A stretch of DNA of 64,000 nucleotides from an uncultured Eubacteriales bacterium (lineage in GTDB: Bacteria; Bacillota; Clostridia; Oscillospirales; Acutalibacteraceae), in NCBI GenBank assembly GCA_900540235.1, contig UQEY01000001.1, positions 62,001 through 126,000 of the forward strand, in the 5' to 3' direction. This document shows positions 25,486-32,832 of this stretch, in pieces. Each line of letters opens with the position of its first letter. Position 1 is the first letter of the stretch. Below the pieces are notes generated by a model. It was not told the DNA's origin and made no database searches. It saw nothing but the letters and a program-made list of their open reading frames with translations. Position numbers and translations under genes: made by a program.

Positions 25486-25553
25486 TTACCAATTATTTCT
25501 TTTTGGCATAGTATAAAATGTAAATTGATTATTATGCGAAAGAGGAATATATT

Positions 25554-25769
25554 ATGACATTTTATATAAAGGTGGGTTCAATTACCAATGCTCAGCGTTC
25601 TTTGCGTGTATTAAAACAGCAAGGATATAAATCTCTTATAAAAAAGCTTGAAAACCCGTCACCGCAGGACGGCTGCGGATATGTTGTGGTTGTTAACACA
25701 TATACGGAAGAACCGCTTCAAATTCTTATAAACGAGGGAATACAGATAAGGGGAGTTGACAAATATTGA
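25554..25769 (+). CDS. DUF3343 (Se/S-carrier-like) small protein
   Basis: A 71-residue protein starting MTFYIKVGSITNAQRSLRVL, with one conserved cysteine in PQDGCGYVVVV. This pattern matches DUF3343, a family proposed as a selenium or sulfur carrier and often paired with cysteine-desulfurase-like enzymes. ATG 25554 follows AAGAGGAA. Its stop overlaps the start of the desulfurase gene, so the two are translationally coupled. Confidence 0.8.
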   Translation: MTFYIKVGSITNAQRSLRVLKQQGYKSLIKKLENPSPQDGCGYVVVVNTYTEEPLQILINEGIQIRGVDKY

Positions 25770-26896
25770 TTTATTTTGACAACAGCGCAACAACTTATCC
25801 TAAACCTCAAAATGTAATTTATGCTGTAAATAAAGCTATGAACAATTACTCTTTTAATAGTGGTCGGGGAGGTTATAAAGAATCGGTCGACACTTCTAAT
25901 ATGATTTTTAACACTCGTGAAAAAGTTGCCGACTTGTTTAATTTTGAACCTCAAAACATAGCTTTTACACAAAATTGTACAGTTGCACTTAACTTTGCGA
26001 TTAAGGGTTTGGCAAAACAGGGTGACCATTTTATCATTTCAAATCTTGAACATAATGCCGTTGCAAGACCGATTTATATGCTTTCAAAAAAAGGTATAAT
26101 AACTTATGATATTTTTGAGTTTTCATATGATGAAGAAGAAACATTAAAAAATATAAAAAAGCTTATAAAACAAAATACGAAAGCCATTGTTTGTATGCAC
26201 GCATCCAATGTTTTCGGCTGTGTTTTGCCGATAGAAAAAATAGGAAAGCTTGCAAAAGAAAACGGTTTATATTTTATCGTTGACGCTGCTCAAAGTGCAG
26301 GGATACTTAATATTGACGCCAAAAGGGATAATATTGACATTCTTTGCGCACCGGGGCATAAAGGTTTGTATGCGCCGATGGGCACCGGTTTTATAGCACT
26401 TGGTGATAATGTTAAACTTGACACTCTTATTGACGGGGGAACGGGTACGCTTTCTATGCAGCTTCTTCAACCTGAATTGATGCCTGAAAAATTAGAATCG
26501 GGTACGCTTAATAATATAGGCATTTGCGGCTTGGGTGCAGGTATAGATTTTGTCAATAACAAGGGCGTAAATAATATTTATAAGCACGAAAACTCGGCAG
26601 TATCTTTTCTTTATGAGCAAATAAAGAAAAATGATAATATTACTTTATACACTCCGCCATTTTCAGATGTTTTTCAAGCACCTATTTTGTCTTTTAATTT
26701 TAAAGATTACCCGTCTGAAAAAACCGCTTCGCTTTTATCTCAAAAAAATATTGCCACTCGTGCAGGCTTTCACTGCTCAAAACTTGCCCATACTTCGTTT
26801 AATACCGATAACAGAGGTACGGTAAGGCTCAGCCCCTCGATTTTTACAAGTTTTGCGGAATGTGAAAAAATTATTAATACTTTAAAAAAACTTTAA
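25766..26896 (+). CDS. Class V aminotransferase-fold cysteine desulfurase
   Basis: The start is TTG 25766, overlapping the DUF3343 stop, with AAGGGGAG upstream. The 376-residue PLP enzyme begins IYFDNSATTYPKPQNV; PLP-binding Lys199 is in PGHKGL and the persulfide Cys337 in AGFHCSKLAH, as in the SufS/CsdA group. It takes sulfur (or selenium) from cysteine (selenocysteine) and hands it to a carrier, here plausibly the coupled DUF3343 protein. No iscU or sufBCD is nearby, so a role in general Fe-S assembly is less likely. Confidence 0.88.
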   Translation: MIYFDNSATTYPKPQNVIYAVNKAMNNYSFNSGRGGYKESVDTSNMIFNTREKVADLFNFEPQNIAFTQNCTVALNFAIKGLAKQGDHFIISNLEHNAVARPIYMLSKKGIITYDIFEFSYDEEETLKNIKKLIKQNTKAIVCMHASNVFGCVLPIEKIGKLAKENGLYFIVDAAQSAGILNIDAKRDNIDILCAPGHKGLYAPMGTGFIALGDNVKLDTLIDGGTGTLSMQLLQPELMPEKLESGTLNNIGICGLGAGIDFVNNKGVNNIYKHENSAVSFLYEQIKKNDNITLYTPPFSDVFQAPILSFNFKDYPSEKTASLLSQKNIATRAGFHCSKLAHTSFNTDNRGTVRLSPSIFTSFAECEKIINTLKKL

Positions 26897-26974
26897 AAAA
26901 CTGAAATATTCACTTTATTTATTATTTTTTGTGTGTTAGAATAATAATAACTAAAGGATTAAGGAAGTCAGTTT

Positions 26975-27844
26975 ATGATAGACAAGATTTCGGATACATT
27001 TAATAAAATATTAAGTGTATTTTCAACTTTCGGCATATCGGATGCTCTTGACATCATTTTGGTTGCCGTAATTATATATATTTGTGTACGAATTATAAGA
27101 GAAACGAGAGCTATGCAGCTTGCAAAAGGCTTCATTTTTATTGCAATTATTTACGGCGTAGTCAATCTTCTCGGTATGGAAGCGTCGAGTTTTATTTTTA
27201 AGGCAATATTCTCAAATATCCTTATTATTCTTGTTATTCTTTTCGGCCCTGAAATAAGGAATATACTTGAGCAAATCGGTAAGGGCGCAACTACAAAAAG
27301 TTTAAAATCTATTATCCATCCGGGTGTTGCCGTTGACATAGCCGAGATATCAGATTGTATTGAAGCTGTATGCAAGGCTTGTGCCAATATGAGCGACCAA
27401 AAGGTTGGTGCACTTATTTGCTTTGAAAATGAAACGCTTTTGGGTAATGTTATCAAGTCGGGAACTGTTTTGCAGGCAAAGGCTTCAAGGGAACTTGTTG
27501 AAAATGTATTTTACCCTAAGTCACCGCTTCACGACGGCGCTATGGTTATTCGTGACGGCAAGATTTATGCCGCCGGTTGTATTTTGCCTCTTACAAAAAA
27601 GACTGTTTCGTCTGCCCTCGGTACAAGGCACAGAGCCGGTATCGGCTTAACGGAAGAAAGCGATGCGCTTGTTGTAATTGTCAGTGAAGAAACCGGTGCA
27701 ATCTCCGTTGCAAAGGGCGGTATTCTTCAGCGTGGTCTTTCGTATGGCGATTTAAGAGATATTCTCACAACCGAATTTGTTCCGTCAGGTTCATCCTCCG
27801 ATGATAAAATTATTTCTAAGCTTGTAAGGAGGATAAAAAAGTAA
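26975..27844 (+). CDS. cdaA: Diadenylate cyclase CdaA
   Basis: A 289-residue protein with three N-terminal membrane helices (LDIILVAVIIYICVRII onward) and a DAC domain with SPLHDGAMVI and GTRHRAGIGL motifs. It makes cyclic di-AMP from two ATP, controlling potassium and osmotic balance and cell-wall homeostasis. The start overlaps the cdaR start region by one base at the stop (TAATG), forming the usual cdaA-cdaR pair. glmM, often third in this operon, is missing. Confidence 0.96.
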   Translation: MIDKISDTFNKILSVFSTFGISDALDIILVAVIIYICVRIIRETRAMQLAKGFIFIAIIYGVVNLLGMEASSFIFKAIFSNILIILVILFGPEIRNILEQIGKGATTKSLKSIIHPGVAVDIAEISDCIEAVCKACANMSDQKVGALICFENETLLGNVIKSGTVLQAKASRELVENVFYPKSPLHDGAMVIRDGKIYAAGCILPLTKKTVSSALGTRHRAGIGLTEESDALVVIVSEETGAISVAKGGILQRGLSYGDLRDILTTEFVPSGSSSDDKIISKLVRRIKK

Positions 27845-29139
27845 TGGCAAATAATAACAAAGAAAAAGATACTAAAAAATTCTCTTTAAGAAAGCTTATA
27901 TATAACGACAAGTATTTAATCGTTTTTTCGATAGTTGCCGCAATTATTATTTGGGTTTCAACTTCAATGAGTCTTTCGCCTGAAACCACAAAAACTATAA
28001 GTGTTCCGCTTAATGTTGATTTCAGTGATTCTGCCGCTGACCAACTTGGAATCAAATGTTATGGTGACACGAGAATTGATGTTGATGTTACAATCAGTTG
28101 CAAAAAGTATCTTGCTAGGGATATTACAAGTGATGACATAAAAGTGGCGCTTCAAACAAATGTCGTAACTTCAAAGGGTAATTACGAAGTGCCTATCAAT
28201 GTTACTTCTGTTTCCGACAATGCTGATTTTACAATTTCATCTTATTATCCAAAAACATATAAGGCATATTTTGATGTTGAGGATGAAAAAACGCTTGATA
28301 TCAATATTGATTATCAAAATAAAGACTTTATTGCCGACGGATATGTTATGGGTGACGCTCTTTTGAGTGAAAAGGTTGCAACGGTTAAAGGTCCTAAATC
28401 TTATGTTTCACGAGTTAAAGAACTTGTTGCTAATGTTGATGTTGAGCATAAGTTAAAAGCAACTAAGTCATTTGACATTACTGTAAACCCGGTTGATTCA
28501 ACAGGCGCGATAGTTGATTATGTTTCGGTTAATACTGAGGCTGAAAATCTTACTGTTACAATTCCTATTTTAAAGGAAACTAAGCTTCCGGTTTCAAGTT
28601 CGTTTACCGGTAAGCCCGATAATGTTGATACAAGCGACTTTGATATATCTTACAGCGTCGAATCTGTTTCAGCCGCAGTGCTTGAAGATTCCGGTATTAA
28701 ACAGGCCAATATAGGTAATATTGATTTTTCTCAGCTTAATGTAGGCAAAAATACTATTAAGTTTGATGTAACAACTCTTGAGGGTATAGTTATTCTTGAC
28801 GATACTAAGGAAATCACAGTTACTGTTAATGTTCCGAGCAATTTTAAAACTAAGAATATTAATCTTAACAAGGATAATGTAACAGTAGCAAATGTACCTG
28901 ACGGGTACGAGGCAAATGTTGTGTCTGTTGATGCAAAAACATTTACCCTTGTCGGACGGGAAGCTGACCTTAGCAATGACCAAATCGGTGTGGGTATGGT
29001 TGTCGATTTGTCGTCATATAAAAACGAAGATATTAGCGAAGGCAAAGATTATTACGATATTACACCTAATATAGAAAACTCAAGTGGTTGCTGGGTTTAC
29101 GGCAAATATCGTGCTCAAATTGAAATAGTTAAAAAATAA
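27844..29139 (+). CDS. cdaR: CdaA regulatory protein CdaR, YbbR-domain protein
   Basis: A 431-residue protein with a cytoplasmic basic N-terminus, one membrane helix (YLIVFSIVAAIIIWVSTSM) and several extracellular YbbR repeats (KTISVPLNVDF, KTLDINIDYQNKDFIADGYVMG, KETKLPVSSSFTGKP, KNINLNKDNVTVANVPDGYE). YbbR proteins bind the membrane part of CdaA and adjust its activity. RBS AGGAGG lies within the end of cdaA. Confidence 0.9.
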   Translation: MANNNKEKDTKKFSLRKLIYNDKYLIVFSIVAAIIIWVSTSMSLSPETTKTISVPLNVDFSDSAADQLGIKCYGDTRIDVDVTISCKKYLARDITSDDIKVALQTNVVTSKGNYEVPINVTSVSDNADFTISSYYPKTYKAYFDVEDEKTLDINIDYQNKDFIADGYVMGDALLSEKVATVKGPKSYVSRVKELVANVDVEHKLKATKSFDITVNPVDSTGAIVDYVSVNTEAENLTVTIPILKETKLPVSSSFTGKPDNVDTSDFDISYSVESVSAAVLEDSGIKQANIGNIDFSQLNVGKNTIKFDVTTLEGIVILDDTKEITVTVNVPSNFKTKNINLNKDNVTVANVPDGYEANVVSVDAKTFTLVGREADLSNDQIGVGMVVDLSSYKNEDISEGKDYYDITPNIENSSGCWVYGKYRAQIEIVKK

Positions 29140-29171
29140 CAGTTTACCTCGGGAATATCAATAATCATTTT

Positions 29172-29201
29172 AAGCAGTCGATAATTCGGCTGCTTTTTTA
29201 T
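29172..29201 (+). terminator. Rho-independent terminator after cdaAR
   Basis: AAGCAGTCGA-taat-TCGGCTGCTT followed by Ts, 33 bases after the cdaR stop. Confidence 0.85.
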
Positions 29202-29351
29202 GTTAAAAACATATTAATTAATTTTAAGATTTTGTAAAATCAGTGATAAGTTAAATTAACTCAAGTTTTACTCAGTTTTTACCCTTTCTTGATTATATTT
29301 TAATTACATAGTTTTATACTTTAGACAACGAATCAGGAAAGGAGAATGAAT

Positions 29352-29501
29352 ATGAGCGAAAAATTCAGAACTGTTTTGTCATCAATTCTTGCAGTTTCAC
29401 TTGTTGTATCTGTAATGACTGTATCAGGCTATGCTTGTTTTGCAGGTGCAAAAAACGACGATATTGTTGATGACACTCAATATACATATATTGCAGACTA
29501 A
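29352..29501 (+). CDS. 49-residue secreted or membrane-anchored peptide
   Basis: ATG 29352 follows AAAGGAG by 8 bases. The peptide has a basic start (MSEKFR), a long hydrophobic stretch (SSILAVSLVVSVMTVSGYA) and a short tail CFAGAKNDDIV then DDTQYTYIAD. It could be a cleaved signal peptide releasing an acidic peptide of roughly 20 residues, or a small membrane protein. The single Cys29 (GYAC) is lipobox-like but the preceding residues fit poorly. A GtrA gene follows 60 bases later. Not assigned to any known family. Confidence 0.5.
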   Translation: MSEKFRTVLSSILAVSLVVSVMTVSGYACFAGAKNDDIVDDTQYTYIAD

Positions 29502-29561
29502 TAACCGTGGGGTGCATTAAACTCACCTTGCGGCCATTCGCTTAATTTGGACTGATTTAAT

Positions 29562-30152
29562 ATGAAACAAAATAACAATTCTCAGATTATATATACCGAC
29601 GAAGCAGCGATCTTAAACGGTAATGCTTCTAAAAATAATGAAAACAAATTCAAAGCAAACATAACCGAGTTTTTAAATAAACACGCAGAAATTTGGAAGT
29701 TTATCAAATTTACATTTACAGGTGCTTCAACATCTGTTTTGGAACTTGCAGTATTTTGGCTTTTGCAATATGTGATTTTTAAATCACTTAATGAAGTTCC
29801 TGTTACAGATAATGCGATTTTGTCATTTTTGGGTATTGAATACAAAGGCTATATGTATTCTTATTTCATTTCGGCAGTTATCGGTTATGCTGCTGCTTAT
29901 GTTATGAACAGAAAACTTACATTTAAAGCTGACGCAAACCCGGTTCTTTCAACTATTCTTTACACAATTATGGTTGTGTGCACAATTACTTTTAACACAT
30001 GGTTTGGTTCGTTTCTTGGTACTCTTATCAAAAACAGCGGTTATGACAGCGTTTTTATCGTTCTTTTAACAAAACTTGTGGTTATGACGGTTCCTACTTT
30101 GTGGACATATCCTTTAAACCGTTTTGTTATTCACAGAAAGAAAAAGGCTTGA
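29562..30152 (+). CDS. GtrA-family membrane protein
   Basis: A 196-residue protein with a soluble N-terminal 45 residues and four membrane helices (from WKFIKFTFTGASTSVLELAV), the family's AAYVMNRKLTF signature after helix 3 and a C-terminal TYPLNRFVIHR. GtrA proteins are thought to move lipid-linked sugars or take part in wall and exopolysaccharide synthesis. The ribosome site is weak. Likely co-transcribed with the small secreted peptide upstream. Confidence 0.8.
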   Translation: MKQNNNSQIIYTDEAAILNGNASKNNENKFKANITEFLNKHAEIWKFIKFTFTGASTSVLELAVFWLLQYVIFKSLNEVPVTDNAILSFLGIEYKGYMYSYFISAVIGYAAAYVMNRKLTFKADANPVLSTILYTIMVVCTITFNTWFGSFLGTLIKNSGYDSVFIVLLTKLVVMTVPTLWTYPLNRFVIHRKKKA

Positions 30153-30177
30153 TTTTGTGAGCTCGATTTTAATATAA
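30148..30177 (+). promoter_or_regulatory. Predicted promoter for the HAD phosphatase-MBL pair
   Basis: TTGATT and TATAAT are separated by 18 bases, beginning inside the end of the GtrA gene. Confidence 0.45.
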
Positions 30178-30213
30178 TGGGTTTATAAATAGAATTTTGG
30201 GTTGGGAATTAAA

Positions 30214-31038
30214 ATGAAATATAAACTTTTGGCGTGCGACCTTGACGGAACGCTTCTTGATGATAATTCTAATGTATCAAATGAAAATTTGGCTGCAATA
30301 GGCGAACTTACCAAACTCGGTATTGAATTTACTCTTTGTACCGGCAGAACTTTTTATGAAATTCCGCAAGTGCTCAGAGAGTGTAAAGATATAAGATACA
30401 TAATTTATTCCGACGGTTCGGTAATTTTTGATAAAAAGCAAAATAAAAAAATATATGCAAATTATATTGATAATAAAACAGATAAAAAACTTTTTAATCT
30501 TTTGTCATCTTATGACACTATGATTGAATATTACGACGACGGGCATGCGAAAACCGACAAATCAAAATTAAACGCTCTTTCATATAAATATTATAATATC
30601 GACCCTAATTATGTCAGCGTTATTGAGCAAACACGAATAGGCTTTGATGATTTTGAAAAAGCGATAGATACTTTTACTCATACCGAAATGCTTAATATCT
30701 TTTTTAAAGAGCAAAACGAGAGGGAAGAATGTTTTGAAAGATTAAAAGAGCTTGCTAATCTCAATTCTACGACATCAATGGATAATAATATTGAAATTAT
30801 GCTAAGCAATGTTTCAAAAGGCAATGCACTTGAAATTTTGTGTGACACTCTTAAAATCGATGAAAAAGATGTTATAGCTGTCGGGGACAGTTGCAACGAC
30901 CTTTCAATGTTCAGCTTTGCGGGAACATCGGTTGCCTCCGGCTCGGCAAATGAATTTGTCAAAGATAAAGCAGATTTTGTTGCTTGCTCTAATAACGAAC
31001 CGATAGTAAACCATATTCTTAATAATATAATTAGGTAA
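30214..31038 (+). CDS. Cof-type HAD-IIB phosphatase
   Basis: A 274-residue protein from ATG 30214; the in-frame TTG 12 bases earlier lies within the weak ribosome site. HAD motifs: LACDLDGTLLDD with the nucleophile Asp, TGRTF, and VGDSCNDLSMFSFAG; the large cap domain is type IIB. Such enzymes dephosphorylate sugar phosphates or flavin and PLP precursors with broad specificity in the cytosol. The MBL-fold hydrolase follows 12 bases later. Confidence 0.88.
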   Translation: MKYKLLACDLDGTLLDDNSNVSNENLAAIGELTKLGIEFTLCTGRTFYEIPQVLRECKDIRYIIYSDGSVIFDKKQNKKIYANYIDNKTDKKLFNLLSSYDTMIEYYDDGHAKTDKSKLNALSYKYYNIDPNYVSVIEQTRIGFDDFEKAIDTFTHTEMLNIFFKEQNEREECFERLKELANLNSTTSMDNNIEIMLSNVSKGNALEILCDTLKIDEKDVIAVGDSCNDLSMFSFAGTSVASGSANEFVKDKADFVACSNNEPIVNHILNNIIR

Positions 31039-31050
31039 GAGGTATATTTT

Positions 31051-31905
31051 ATGTTTGGTAATATACATTTTCTTAATACAGGTCACAGCGATTGCATTAT
31101 TCTTGAAAGTGACGGTAAAATTGCTATGATAGATTCGGCAGAGGATACAGATTTTCCTGCCGATAAACCGCATCTTAATCTTAAAGGATATGAAGATATT
31201 GTAGTTAAATATCTTTTAGACCATTTCAAAAGTGAGGATGGCAAGGTCAATATTGAATTTGTGCTCGGTACGCATGCTCATTCAGACCATATAGGTGGTT
31301 TTGATACGGTTATAAATCATCCCGATATAATTGTAAAAACAGCCTACTTAAAGCCTTACAGAAAAGAAAATATTTGCCTTTACGAGCGCAAGAGATGGGA
31401 TAATGTTGAGGTCTATACTCAGATGCTTGACGCAATTAAGAAAAATAATGTGAAGCTTATTGACAGCTTTGATGAAAAAGAAATTTCCCTCGGTGATTTC
31501 AATATTAAATTTTATAACGGCGCATATAAAAAACATTTGATTAAATTCGGCGAAAATGTAAGCAGTGTCGGTACCCTTGTTGAAATCGGTAACACAAAAG
31601 CATTTTTAGCCGGCGATATAAATTATAAAGCGGGTGACGAAAAGAAAATTGCTGACAAAATCGGCAATGTTGATTTGCTCAAAGTGGGTCACCACGGCTA
31701 TTTTTATTCAACATCTTTTTACTGGGTAAAAAAACTCATGCCCAAAATTGCAGTGTTTTGCAATGAGTATAAAGGTGTTTACCCGGATGTTAAGTATAAA
31801 CTTAAAAATATTTCTCATTCAAAACTTTATGCCACTATGGACTCAAACGGACTTATTGCTCGTTTTGACGGCGAAAATATTAAGATTGAGGAAAACATTA
31901 TGTAG
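31051..31905 (+). CDS. Metallo-beta-lactamase-fold hydrolase, ComEC-like
   Basis: A 284-residue protein. Strand and metal motifs: LNTGHSDCIILES, GTHAHSDHIGGFD (HxHxDH), FLAGDINYK and VGHHGYFYS, an arrangement like the extracellular nuclease-like domain of ComEC but without its membrane segments and without a signal peptide. Substrate unknown. ATG 31051 follows AAGAGG. It probably forms a two-gene operon with the HAD phosphatase and is followed by a terminator. Confidence 0.78.
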   Translation: MFGNIHFLNTGHSDCIILESDGKIAMIDSAEDTDFPADKPHLNLKGYEDIVVKYLLDHFKSEDGKVNIEFVLGTHAHSDHIGGFDTVINHPDIIVKTAYLKPYRKENICLYERKRWDNVEVYTQMLDAIKKNNVKLIDSFDEKEISLGDFNIKFYNGAYKKHLIKFGENVSSVGTLVEIGNTKAFLAGDINYKAGDEKKIADKIGNVDLLKVGHHGYFYSTSFYWVKKLMPKIAVFCNEYKGVYPDVKYKLKNISHSKLYATMDSNGLIARFDGENIKIEENIM

Positions 31906-31945
31906 CCCAACCTCTGCGTAATACTACTATTACGCATTATTACAC

Positions 31946-31990
31946 AAAAAGTCTTGAGTACACGCTTAAATGCTGTGCTCAAGGCTTTTG
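31946..31990 (+). terminator. Rho-independent terminator after the MBL hydrolase
   Basis: AAAAAGTCTTGAG pairs with CTCAAGGCTTTT around an 18-base loop region, then Ts. Confidence 0.7.
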
Positions 31991-31996
31991 TTTATG

Positions 31997-32026
31997 TTGA
32001 CTAACTCTGTAATTAAGTGGTAAAAT
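31997..32026 (+). promoter_or_regulatory. Predicted promoter for rubrerythrin
   Basis: TTGACT and TAAAAT are separated by 18 bases, about 45 bases before the start codon. Confidence 0.5.
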
Positions 32027-32071
32027 ATATATAGAATGTTGAATTATTCAACAGAATTCGGAGGGAAAATT

Positions 32072-32608
32072 ATGAGTAAATACGATGGTACAAAAACACA
32101 AAAGAACCTTGAAGCCGCTTTTGCAGGCGAATCACAGGCAAGAAATAAGTATACTTATTTTGCTTCGGTTGCAAAAAAAGAGGGCTTTGAACAAATTGCT
32201 GATTTGTTTTTAAAAACAGCAAATAATGAAAAAGAACACGCAAAAATGTGGTTTAAGGAAATGGAAGGCATTTCCGATACCGCTTCAAACCTTAAAGCTG
32301 CCGCTGAGGGTGAAAATTATGAGTGGACAGATATGTATGTAGAATTTGCTAAAACTGCCGAGGAGGAGGGTTTCCCTGAACTTGCGGCTAAGTTTAGACT
32401 TGTTGCGGCTGTTGAAAAGCACCACGAGGAAAGATACAGAAAGCTTCTTGAAAATGTAGAAACCATGAAAGTTTTTGAAAAGAGTGAGGTTAAGATTTGG
32501 GAGTGCCGAAACTGCGGTCATATTGTTATCGGCACCAAAGCACCTGAAGTTTGTCCTACTTGCAATCATCCTCAAAGCTTCTTTGAAATCAGCGCAGAAA
32601 ATTATTAA
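32072..32608 (+). CDS. rbr: Rubrerythrin
   Basis: ATG 32072 follows GGAGGG; the frame is open earlier without a ribosome site. The 178-residue protein has an N-terminal diiron ferritin-like domain (FAGESQARNKY, NNEKEHAKMW, AEEEGFPELA, VEKHHEERY) and a C-terminal rubredoxin-like domain (CRNCG and CPTCNH). It reduces hydrogen peroxide in the cytosol of anaerobes. Single-gene unit with its own promoter and terminator. Confidence 0.96.
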   Translation: MSKYDGTKTQKNLEAAFAGESQARNKYTYFASVAKKEGFEQIADLFLKTANNEKEHAKMWFKEMEGISDTASNLKAAAEGENYEWTDMYVEFAKTAEEEGFPELAAKFRLVAAVEKHHEERYRKLLENVETMKVFEKSEVKIWECRNCGHIVIGTKAPEVCPTCNHPQSFFEISAENY

Positions 32609-32614
32609 AACATC

Positions 32615-32638
32615 GGAGCGGTTTTCCGCTCCTTTTTT
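32615..32638 (+). terminator. Rho-independent terminator after rubrerythrin
   Basis: GGAGCGG-tttt-CCGCTCC followed by six Ts. Confidence 0.9.
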
Positions 32639-32765
32639 ATTTAGGAAATATGTTATTTAAGCGGATATTTGATATACAAATCGATTGTTATTATTTATGA
32701 TATAGATAATAAAGCAATTTATAAACGAATTATAAAATAAATTGTAAAAATGCACAAAAATTATA

Positions 32766-32794
32766 TTGATAAGATGATTATTTTATTGTATAAT
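32766..32794 (+). promoter_or_regulatory. Predicted SigA-type promoter for the GH3 gene
   Basis: TTGATA and TATAAT with a 17-base spacer, 39 bases before the start codon. Confidence 0.7.
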
Positions 32795-32832
32795 AGTTGT
32801 GTTATTATTTTGAGAAGGAGCGTTTTTGTGAT

